Assembly (NCBI GenBank): GCA_020853375.1 | Contig: JADYZA010000095.1 | Location: 1 to 5,279 of the forward strand | From: Verrucomicrobiota bacterium | Lineage (GTDB): Bacteria > Verrucomicrobiota > Kiritimatiellia > Kiritimatiellales > Tichowtungiaceae | DNA length: 5,279 bases | Direction of reading: 5' to 3' | In this document: in pieces, positions 1-5,279 of the stretch | Numbering within the stretch: the first letter of the stretch is position 1 | How the letters are laid out: every line of letters starts with the position of its first letter | Position numbers and translations under genes: made by a program | The notes under the pieces: model-generated | Seen by the model: only the letters and a program-made list of their open reading frames with translations | Databases searched by the model: none | Told to the model about the DNA's origin: nothing

Positions 1-1739
1 ATGAGGTAAACATCGGGCCGAACCTGCGGACAGTAAATCATATAGGTCGGAACAAACCGTCCCGGATCGGTTCCGCCAAAGAAAAGGGCATTGGTACCCA
101 TCGGCGGCGGATAGTTGTTCTTCCGCAAGGTTTCAGGGTATTCCTGCCAGACCTTATCAAACTCGGCATCGGAAAGGCGTCTCTCGAACGGAAATGATCC
201 TGTGTAATGGAGGTCGTCCTTAATGCCTTCGATCCCGCGCAGTTGCCAGTTGCCGAACTGCCAGCCGAAGTCGTGACCGTTCTGTTCGGATCCGCCGACA
301 ACCTTAAGTTGTTCTTCATTATAGTAGTTTTTGTGAATCAGCGAAAACGGAAGGAGGAAAACCAGCAATGTTCCGATCCACTTTGTAACCGGATTATTAC
401 CGACCAACGTTTCAAGCCATGCCATCATCAGCAGCAGGCCGTAGCCGATCCAGACCGCATAAATGGCGTGCGACTGGATGTACTGAACACGAGCAATAAA
501 TAGAGTCTGTATGTCGAGCTTCGGATTCTGAAGCATGATGAAAAGAAGACCGACTCCGACGAAAGCCGCCATGGTGGTGAACAGCCAGTCGCGGTTTTTA
601 CGACCGATCCTGACAATAAAAGCGAACGGAATCACCGCCAGCAGAGCCACCGGCCCGAAAAACTGTGCGCGCAGGTCGTGGAGAAAGGCGCCGATTTGTT
701 GAATAAACTGTTTCGAGAAAATATCCGTCAACACAACCTTTTCATACTGGCCACGTGTGATGGCGTGCATGAAGCCTTCCCATGTGCGCGGGTAGCCCCA
801 GTTGATCGGTGGATTCTGATCGGACGAAACCGGCATATACAGATAGAACGAAAGTCCCAAGAGCATCAGCAAATAAGTGCCGCAAACGGTTTTCCCGTGC
901 GGAAGAAAAAGTCCAAGCACTGGAATGGCCAGAGCGTAAACCGTCCAGAACCAGAAGCCGATGTGTTGCGGGCCGGAAACCCAGCACCACTCCATATACT
1001 GTGCATCACTGGCCATTATTTTATTGAGGCCAAACATCAAAACATAAAACGCACCGACGATCGCAAAATCGCGCGCCAGCCGGATATGACGCAACAACAC
1101 GGCAAGCGCCACCGCCAGCCCCATGAAAATCAACGTCTGGTGGTTGGTAAGCCCGAGCCCGAAGACGAAAGCCATCAGGAACAGTGGTTTAGGATTTTCC
1201 GGTTCAACCATCCACCGATAGAGAAACAGCAACACCGCCGTTTGAAACAGAATGTTGAGTGCGTAAACCTCAGCGATCACCGACTGCGACCACATCCCCT
1301 GACTGAACGCCAGTAGCAGCCCACTGGAAACACCGGCCACACAGCAGAAAAGACGTTCCGTCTTTTCGCCCAGCACACGGGTCTCTTTCTTCAACCCATG
1401 CAGAATATCCAGACCGGAACGACTGACCAGCAACGCCAGAACACCGCAGGCCAGCGCGCCCGCAAAAGCGGAGCAGAATCCGACACCCCATGCAGGATTT
1501 GGATAACCACGATAGGTTACACCGCTGAAAACCCACTGAAAAAACCAGGTTAAAAGAGACCAGATGGGATAACCGGGCGGATGCGGCACGCCAAGATAAT
1601 CCGAGGCGGTGATCAGTTCGCCCGAATCCTCCAGCGTCACGGTCGGCGCCAGCGTCAGCGTGTAAACAGTCAGCGCAATAAGAAATGTCAGCCCGAAGGA
1701 GACCCAGTCAGCACGGCGGAAAAACGGTTTTGATTCCAA
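1..1739 (-). CDS. DUF2723 (TMEM260-like) polytopic membrane protein, putative glycosyltransferase; C-terminus cut by window edge
   Basis: An open frame runs without a stop from a TTG codon to the window edge, giving 579 complete codons; the 3' end is missing. The protein is strongly hydrophobic with many membrane segments (for example about residues 13-32, 88-106, 132-146, 186-216, 261-279, 288-303, 361-377, 389-403, 426-441 and 453-467). DUF2723 hallmarks are visible: an acidic EDSGEL motif at 37-42 after the first membrane segment, HPPGYP at 53-58, AEVYALN at 156-162, LTNHQT at 197-202, and QNPPINWG followed by TRGQY between 308 and 332. A hydrophilic region starts near 470 and contains FGGTDPGRF (553-562) and RPDVYL, as in the soluble part of this family. 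The eukaryotic relative TMEM260 is a protein O-mannosyltransferase (GT117), so transfer of sugar from a lipid-linked donor is plausible, but the bacterial substrate is unknown. The TTG start is chosen because an in-frame TGA lies five codons upstream, no ATG or GTG lies between, and GAAAGGG sits 7 nt before it. It is transcribed divergently from the NERD gene. Confidence 0.9.
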   Translation of the reverse strand, partial: MESKPFFRRADWVSFGLTFLIALTVYTLTLAPTVTLEDSGELITASDYLGVPHPPGYPIWSLLTWFFQWVFSGVTYRGYPNPAWGVGFCSAFAGALACGVLALLVSRSGLDILHGLKKETRVLGEKTERLFCCVAGVSSGLLLAFSQGMWSQSVIAEVYALNILFQTAVLLFLYRWMVEPENPKPLFLMAFVFGLGLTNHQTLIFMGLAVALAVLLRHIRLARDFAIVGAFYVLMFGLNKIMASDAQYMEWCWVSGPQHIGFWFWTVYALAIPVLGLFLPHGKTVCGTYLLMLLGLSFYLYMPVSSDQNPPINWGYPRTWEGFMHAITRGQYEKVVLTDIFSKQFIQQIGAFLHDLRAQFFGPVALLAVIPFAFIVRIGRKNRDWLFTTMAAFVGVGLLFIMLQNPKLDIQTLFIARVQYIQSHAIYAVWIGYGLLLMMAWLETLVGNNPVTKWIGTLLVFLLPFSLIHKNYYNEEQLKVVGGSEQNGHDFGWQFGNWQLRGIEGIKDDLHYTGSFPFERRLSDAEFDKVWQEYPETLRKNNYPPPMGTNALFFGGTDPGRFVPTYMIYCPQVRPDVYL

Positions 1740-1828
1740 AATAACGCCCTTTCATGAAGATTTTAGAAGCGACGAATAAGCCCTTTTTGAATGGAAAGGT
1801 CAAGTTTACAGACAAGGCAGACTCCTGT
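1740..1828. promoter_or_regulatory. Divergent intergenic region, presumed promoters for the DUF2723 gene and the NERD/DJ-1 pair
   Basis: This 89 bp region separates the TTG start on the minus strand from the best-supported NERD start. It is visibly richer in A and T than the flanking genes, as expected of a promoter region. Toward the DUF2723 gene, TAAAAT (1765-1760, one mismatch to the -10 consensus) lies just upstream of the ribosome binding site, but no good -35 is correctly spaced from it. TTGACC (1803-1798) resembles a -35, but only TTATTC follows at 18 bp. Toward the NERD gene, TTTACA (1805-1810) is followed 17 bp later by TATGGT (1828-1833). That would put the start of transcription near 1840 and conflicts with translation from 1829. 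None of these boxes is secure; the presence of promoters is inferred from gene orientation. Confidence 0.35.
1747..1753 (-). promoter_or_regulatory. Ribosome binding site fixing the TTG start of the DUF2723 gene
   Basis: GAAAGGG on the minus strand is separated by 7 nt from the TTG codon at 1739-1737. The in-frame TGA at 1754-1752 rules out a longer protein, so this site and the TTG are the best explanation for initiation. ATT three bases upstream of the TTG is the only other conceivable start. Confidence 0.6.
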
Positions 1829-2575
1829 ATGGTCGATCGCATGAATAGCGAAAAAACAACCAGCCGCTTTGCAAAAGTTTATGGCAGCCCCGGACAAGGC
1901 CCCCGCACCCTTGGGCCGCTACGCGTCTTCTGGCCTTTAATTCCAATCTGCCTTGCCGCAGGCTGGCTGTTGCACGCCGCCGAGCCGATACCCAAAATCT
2001 CCACCTCGCAGGCAGGCCTTCTCTTTATTCTGCTGGCCGTGGCGCTCGCTGTTTTCACCGGTTGGAGCGCTAAGCGCCTGCGCAGTTTCCTCCGCGGTGC
2101 CGAAGGCGAGGAAACCGTAGCGCGCGCCCTTTCCTTTCTCCCGGCGAATCATACGGTCTTCAATGATCTTCAGCTCGAACCGCGCGGCGTGTCTTTTGAC
2201 CATATCGTTGTTTCGCCAGCCGGAATTTTCGTGATCGAAACAAAAAACTGGAGTGGCGAAATCACCTTCCAGAACGGCCAAGTGCTGTATAACGGACATG
2301 CGCCAAGCCGCCCGCCGCTCAAACAGGTCCGCGAAGAAGCCGCCGCGTTGCTTGACCACCTTGCCGCATCGGGCTGTCCGGCGGTGCCGGTTTATCCGGT
2401 CATCTGCTTCGTCGGAAACCGTCCGCAGGACGGTCTCGCCAATGTCGGCGGTGTGCGCATCTGCACAGAAACCGATCTTTGTGATCTCTTCGAAAACACC
2501 CTTGAAACGCCCCTGCCCGCCGGAACGCTGGGCATGATCAGCAGCGAACTCGCTCGGTGCGTCGAAGACAAATAA
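1829..2575 (+). CDS. Membrane-anchored NERD-domain (nuclease-related) protein
   Basis: This encodes about 248 residues from the preferred start. There is a basic, cytosolic-looking N-terminus of about 30 residues, then two hydrophobic segments (about 33-50 and 62-78), a short basic stretch, and a NERD domain from about residue 90 to the C-terminus. NERD landmarks are GAEGEE (90-95), FNDLQL (111-116), and the D-ExK core with Asp124 in SFDHIVVSP and Glu137/Lys139 in FVIETKNWSG, then a conserved Gln in the KQVREEA helix. This is the arrangement of restriction-endonuclease-like PD-(D/E)xK folds, so DNA or RNA cleavage is plausible, but few NERD proteins have been characterised biochemically. The domain should face the cytoplasm. 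The frame opens with an ATG at 1754, which has no ribosome binding site and lies only 14 bp from the divergent gene; its extra codons are AT-rich. ATG 1829 follows AAGGCAG at 8 nt; ATG 1841 is also possible. The DJ-1 gene follows 9 bp downstream, suggesting co-transcription. The cellular role is unknown. Confidence 0.85.
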   Translation: MVDRMNSEKTTSRFAKVYGSPGQGPRTLGPLRVFWPLIPICLAAGWLLHAAEPIPKISTSQAGLLFILLAVALAVFTGWSAKRLRSFLRGAEGEETVARALSFLPANHTVFNDLQLEPRGVSFDHIVVSPAGIFVIETKNWSGEITFQNGQVLYNGHAPSRPPLKQVREEAAALLDHLAASGCPAVPVYPVICFVGNRPQDGLANVGGVRICTETDLCDLFENTLETPLPAGTLGMISSELARCVEDK

Positions 2576-2584
2576 AAGGGCCCT

Positions 2585-3130
2585 ATGATCCATGCGCTGA
2601 TTCCGCTCGCCGACGGCTGTGAAGAAATGGAAGCGATTATCGTCGCTGACGTCCTTCGCCGCGCGGGCTGGAGCGTTGTGCTGGCCGGGTTGCACGGAAC
2701 CGCGCCTGTCACCGCTTCGCGGAAAGTCAAAATCGTTCCCGATGCCCGCTGGGAAGAGCTCGACCTGCTTTCTTTCGACCTGATTATTCTGCCCGGTGGT
2801 GCAGGCGGAACCAAAGTACTTTGCGAACACGACGGCGTACAGGAAGCTCTCCGCATTTTCGACATTGAAGAAAAATGGATCGCTGCCATCTGCGCCGGGC
2901 CGCTCGCACTCCACAAAGCCGGAGTACTTAAAGGCCGCGCCTTCACCTGTTTTCCAGGCGTTGAAAAAGAAATGCGCCGCGCCGACCGCTCAGATGAAGC
3001 CGTGGTGGTCGATCGGAATCTCGTCACCAGCCAAGGGCCGGGAACGGCTTTTGCCTTCGCACTCAAACTGATTGAGTTGCTGGAAAATGAAACGGCCGCC
3101 GAGAAAGTTCGCGGCGGCCTGATTTACTGA
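2585..3130 (+). CDS. DJ-1/YajL (ThiJ/PfpI superfamily) protein
   Basis: This 181-residue protein matches the usual single-domain length of DJ-1 (189 in human). It aligns along its whole length with DJ-1: GCEEMEAI (11-18) carries the conserved Glu16 (DJ-1 Glu18), LPGGAGG (69-75) forms the glycine loop, AAICAGPLALHKAG (100-113) is the nucleophile elbow with Cys103 (DJ-1 Cys106), and SQGPGTAFAFAL (149-160) matches the SRGPGT region. The position of DJ-1 His126 falls in FTCFP and appears to be Cys122. Family members are reported to act as redox-sensitive chaperones and in repair or detoxification of carbonyl damage (glyoxalase or deglycase activity, the latter debated); the exact activity cannot be read from sequence. 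No signal peptide is seen, so it is cytosolic. The ATG follows the NERD stop by 9 nt, with AAAAGGG close upstream, so it is probably translated from the same mRNA. The last codons overlap a strong hairpin that may serve the opposite strand. Confidence 0.93.
   Translation: MIHALIPLADGCEEMEAIIVADVLRRAGWSVVLAGLHGTAPVTASRKVKIVPDARWEELDLLSFDLIILPGGAGGTKVLCEHDGVQEALRIFDIEEKWIAAICAGPLALHKAGVLKGRAFTCFPGVEKEMRRADRSDEAVVVDRNLVTSQGPGTAFAFALKLIELLENETAAEKVRGGLIY
3084..3119 (-). terminator. Putative intrinsic terminator of the fprA-mscS transcript, embedded in the DJ-1 coding sequence
   Basis: GGCCGCCG (3094-3101) and CGGCGGCC (3112-3119) are perfect inverted 8-base arms. The interior 10 bases add a further GAA/TTC pairing beyond one mismatch. 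Read on the minus strand, the stem is followed at once by GTTTCATTTT, a T-rich tail. It lies 24 bp past the mscS stop, the right place to end that transcript. Read on the plus strand, the following bases (TGATTTACTG) are a poorer T-tract, so termination of the DJ-1 mRNA here is less likely. Because the stem encodes residues AAEKVRGG of the DJ-1 protein, it could partly reflect GC-rich codons. Confidence 0.5.
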
Positions 3131-3142
3131 ATTCCGGAAAAC

Positions 3143-4012
3143 TTAGGCGTCGTGCTTATAGAGATGCACGTCGCGTTGCGGAAACGGAATCGATATACCG
3201 TCGGAATCAAACCGTTTCTTGATCGCTTCCGTCAGCGCGAAAGAAACCGCCCAGTAATCTTCCGACTTCACCCACGGTCTCACGGCTAAATTCACACTAC
3301 TGTCGGCCAACGCCAGAACACCGACAAACGGTGCCGGGTCTTTCAGAACGCGCGAATCCTTCGCCAGAATATCCATCAGAGCCGCCGTGGCGGCATCAAT
3401 ACTGTCGCCGTAACCGATGCTCGCCGTCAGATCGAGGCGGCGGGTGCCTTCGGCGGAATAGTTGGTGATATTGTCGCCCATCATCTTCGAGTTCGGCACA
3501 ACCACCCGTTTATTGTCCGGTGTCGTCAGCGTGGTGGTGAAAATATGAATCGCTTTAACCACTCCGGCTGTTCCGCCACCCTCGACATAGTCGCCAACTT
3601 TGAACGGCCGGAACATGATCATCATCACGCCCGCCGCGAAATTCGACAGAGACCCCTGCAAGGCCAACCCGACAGCCAGACCGGCGGCGCCCAGCACGGC
3701 GATGAACGAAGTCGTCTGAACTCCGAGCTGTCCGAGCGCGGCCAGAACAATAAAAACAATCAGCGCGGCGTAAGCCATATTGACGGTGAACGTCACCAGC
3801 ACCGGATCGACATGCGCCTTCAACATTCCTTTTTCGAGACCGTTCTGAATCCTCTTTGCGACCCAGCGGCCGACAAAGAAGATCAGCAACGCTGCAATCA
3901 GCTTCAGACCAAATTCGGTTAGCATCGCTTCCGCCGTCTTCATCCACTCCGGCGTATTGCTCAGCATTTGCTGAACACCAATGACCGCGTTCTCGACTGC
4001 ATTTGTTTCCAT
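3143..4012 (-). CDS. mscS: Small-conductance mechanosensitive channel MscS
   Basis: This is a 289-residue channel subunit, close to the 286 of E. coli MscS. It forms a homoheptamer in the inner membrane that opens on membrane tension to release solutes during hypo-osmotic shock. Segments: amphipathic N-terminus, TM1 about 33-50, TM2 about 72-96, the pore helix TM3a about 100-119, TM3b to about 135, then the cytoplasmic cage with beta and alpha/beta domains. The TM3 stretch AVLGAAGLAVGLALQGSLSN (105-124) is almost identical to E. coli MscS, with pore-seal leucines at 112 and 116 (E. coli Leu105 and Leu109) and the hinge Gly120 (Gly113). FRPFKVGDYVE (134-144), VVPNSKMMGDNITNYS and the C-terminal GISIPFPQRDVH are family signatures. 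The frame opens 21 nt earlier at 4033, but the ATG at 4012 has a strong AAGGAGG 5 nt upstream and is preferred. It lies 33 bp after fprA and is probably co-transcribed with it. Confidence 0.96.
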   Translation of the reverse strand: METNAVENAVIGVQQMLSNTPEWMKTAEAMLTEFGLKLIAALLIFFVGRWVAKRIQNGLEKGMLKAHVDPVLVTFTVNMAYAALIVFIVLAALGQLGVQTTSFIAVLGAAGLAVGLALQGSLSNFAAGVMMIMFRPFKVGDYVEGGGTAGVVKAIHIFTTTLTTPDNKRVVVPNSKMMGDNITNYSAEGTRRLDLTASIGYGDSIDAATAALMDILAKDSRVLKDPAPFVGVLALADSSVNLAVRPWVKSEDYWAVSFALTEAIKKRFDSDGISIPFPQRDVHLYKHDA

Positions 4013-4017
4013 GGCGC

Positions 4018-4024
4018 CCTCCTT
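4018..4024 (-). promoter_or_regulatory. Strong Shine-Dalgarno deciding the mscS start
   Basis: AAGGAGG on the minus strand ends 5 nt before the ATG at 4012-4010, which would give good initiation. It lies inside the first codons of the longer reading (ATG at 4033), which has no comparable site, so the shorter 289-residue protein is favoured. Confidence 0.8.
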
Positions 4025-4045
4025 GCTTTCCAAACCTCGGAAATC

Positions 4046-5230
4046 TTACTTGAGCATACCGGCTTCACGATGCTTAGCGGCGATGCTTTCGGCCAACGCG
4101 TCGAGTTCGGCGAAAGCTTCGCCTTTTGGGTGGCCTTTGGCGATGACGGTGCCGAGCAGTTCGACTTTCAGCGACGGCATCAGTTTAGCCGCTTCTTTGA
4201 GCGGCGTTGCTCCCCAGCCGTAGGAGCCGAATACGGCGGCGAATTTCGCTTTCGGTTTCAGCCGGTCGATCAGAAATGCGGCGTTGACGGCGTACGGATG
4301 CAAAGCACCCATGACGACGGACGAGCCGAGCACGATGGTGGCGGCATCGACCAGCGCGCTGGAAATATCATTAAGCGGCAAGCCGACAAGGTCGAAAAGT
4401 TTCACTTTGACGCCTTTTTTTTCGACGACGGCGGCAAGGTGTTCGGCCATGATGCGGGTGCTTCCGTGGGTGGAAACAAAGGCGATCAGCGCCAGGTTTT
4501 TCGGTTCGCCGCGCATCCAGTCCTCGTAGAGATCAAGAATCCGCTGCGGCTGGTCGTAGACCGGACCGTGACTGGTGCAGATGTAGTCGAGGTCGAGCGC
4601 GCCAACACGGTCGAGATGTTTGCCGGTCATCTTGGCGTAAAGCATCATGATCTCGGCGTAGTATTCCTTGGCCTCTTTGTAGACAACCGGATTGTCTCCC
4701 GCGAAAAGTGTGTCGCCGAAGGAATAGTGCGAGCCAAAGAAGTCGCAGCTGAAGAGAATCTTGTCTTCGGGAATGTAGGTGGCGGTGGTTTCCGGCCAGT
4801 GCACCCACGGCAGATGCATAAAGCGCAGTGTTTTGTTGCCAATGGAAACCTCTTCGCCGTCGGCGACCACCTGAAAGAACCGGTCTTCAATGGTCATCAA
4901 ATCCTGCAACATCTCTTTGGTTTTCTGGAGGCACAGAATTTTGGCGTTCGGATATTTCCCGAGCACTTCCGGAATCGAGCCGGAATGATCCTGTTCCGTA
5001 TGGTTGCAAACGATGTAATCAATTTTTTCGATATCTTCCAAATTGCGGAAAAGGTCGGCCATTTTCTCCGGCTCGACGCTGTCGATCAGAACGGTCTTTT
5101 CCGAACCCCGGACGAGATAGGCATTATAGGTGGTTCCATACGGAAGCGGCATCAGCGCGTCGAACAGCTTACGCTCCGAATCCAGCGCCCCGACCCAAAA
5201 AATATCCTCTTTGATTGTTTTTTTACTCAC
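4046..5230 (-). CDS. fprA: A-type flavodiiron protein (O2 and/or NO reductase, FprA/ROO type)
   Basis: This 394-residue two-domain flavodiiron protein has the family's usual length (about 400). The N-terminal metallo-beta-lactamase-like domain (about 1-245) carries the diiron site: His77, Glu79 and Asp81 in NHTEQDHSG, His144 in LPWVHWPET, Asp163 in FSCDFFGSH and His221 in TSHGPVY. The spacing of 62 residues from Asp81 to His144 and 18 from His144 to Asp163 matches the classical pattern. The C-terminal flavodoxin-like domain (about 246-394) binds FMN; its phosphate loop is STHGSTRIMAEH (253-264), with GSSVVMGAL and FGSYGWGA as further cofactor contacts. There is no fused rubredoxin or flavin reductase domain, so electrons must come from a separate partner, typically rubredoxin, not seen here. 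These enzymes are cytosolic and reduce O2 to water or NO to N2O, protecting anaerobes; substrate preference cannot be told from sequence. Translation starts at GTG with GGAGGAA 5 nt upstream. It is the first gene of the probable fprA-mscS unit within this window. Confidence 0.96.
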   Translation of the reverse strand: MSKKTIKEDIFWVGALDSERKLFDALMPLPYGTTYNAYLVRGSEKTVLIDSVEPEKMADLFRNLEDIEKIDYIVCNHTEQDHSGSIPEVLGKYPNAKILCLQKTKEMLQDLMTIEDRFFQVVADGEEVSIGNKTLRFMHLPWVHWPETTATYIPEDKILFSCDFFGSHYSFGDTLFAGDNPVVYKEAKEYYAEIMMLYAKMTGKHLDRVGALDLDYICTSHGPVYDQPQRILDLYEDWMRGEPKNLALIAFVSTHGSTRIMAEHLAAVVEKKGVKVKLFDLVGLPLNDISSALVDAATIVLGSSVVMGALHPYAVNAAFLIDRLKPKAKFAAVFGSYGWGATPLKEAAKLMPSLKVELLGTVIAKGHPKGEAFAELDALAESIAAKHREAGMLK

Positions 5231-5235
5231 GTGAA

Positions 5236-5242
5236 TTCCTCC
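5236..5242 (-). promoter_or_regulatory. Shine-Dalgarno for the GTG start of fprA
   Basis: GGAGGAA on the minus strand ends 5 nt before the GTG at 5230-5228. The next residues (SKKTIKEDIFWVG) match the usual N-terminus of the family, where a short tail precedes the first beta strand, so this start is secure. The 37 bases to the right edge are too few to identify a promoter. Confidence 0.75.
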
Positions 5243-5279
5243 GGTAAATTGATGTCCACAGTTTCCATAGAGCGCCCGC

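Noticed and set aside
678..1316. Plus-strand open frame of 212 codons inside the DUF2723 region
   Set aside because: It lies opposite a clear membrane protein with family motifs, is rich in His, Gln, Arg and Pro, and has no convincing ribosome binding site.
2577..2584. Palindrome AGGGCCCT between the NERD stop and the DJ-1 start
   Set aside because: It is an 8-base palindrome with no loop. It is most simply explained as part of the ribosome binding region, not as an operator or terminator.
1937..2914. Long minus-strand open frame of 325 codons opposite the NERD and DJ-1 genes
   Set aside because: It overlaps two well-recognised genes, has a low-complexity composition rich in Arg, Gly and Asp, and matches no family I know. 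It is a shadow caused by GC-biased codon positions.
3132..3139. Palindrome TTCCGGAA between the convergent stops
   Set aside because: It is too short and loop-free to act as a terminator, and there is no second copy to suggest a protein binding site.
4013..4033. Seven-residue N-terminal extension of MscS starting at 4033
   Set aside because: The strong AAGGAGG lies within this extension and points to the ATG at 4012, and the shorter protein fits the family length better.
1..5279. Search for CRISPR repeats, tRNA genes, insertion-sequence ends or attachment sites
   Set aside because: No direct repeat array, cloverleaf-like sequence, transposase or paired terminal repeats were seen. Almost all the sequence is accounted for by five genes, and the longest gap is about 89 bp.

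Overview
This 5.3 kb window looks like ordinary bacterial chromosome, densely packed with five protein-coding genes. I see no tRNA, rRNA, CRISPR array, insertion sequence or long repeat. Base composition is moderate, roughly 52-56% GC by eye. Four of the five starts have recognisable Shine-Dalgarno sequences, and two use TTG or GTG. The flavodiiron protein points to an anaerobe or microaerophile. Together with a DUF2723 (TMEM260-like) membrane protein, this would fit a PVC-group lineage such as Kiritimatiellota, or another anaerobe carrying DUF2723 proteins. That taxonomic guess is weak and rests on gene content alone.

Layout: positions 1-1739 (minus strand) hold the N-terminal 579 residues of a large polytopic DUF2723 protein, a putative glycosyltransferase whose C-terminus lies beyond the left edge. 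It is read divergently from a plus-strand pair across about 89 bp, which should hold the promoters for both directions. The pair is a membrane-anchored NERD-domain nuclease-like protein (1829-2575) and, 9 bp later, a DJ-1/YajL-type protein (2585-3130). Only 12 bp further on, a minus-strand pair converges: fprA, an A-type flavodiiron protein (4046-5230), is upstream, followed 33 bp later by mscS, a small-conductance mechanosensitive channel (3143-4012). A strong GC-rich hairpin inside the 3' end of the DJ-1 gene is followed, on the minus strand, by a T-rich tail. It probably terminates the fprA-mscS transcript.

Functionally, fprA (reduction of O2 and/or NO), mscS (osmotic safety valve) and the DJ-1 homologue (oxidative or carbonyl stress, by family analogy) share a stress-protection theme. 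Whether they cooperate is inference from adjacency. I did not find convincing evidence of a new multi-gene system. The least understood pieces are the NERD membrane protein paired with DJ-1, and the DUF2723 protein.
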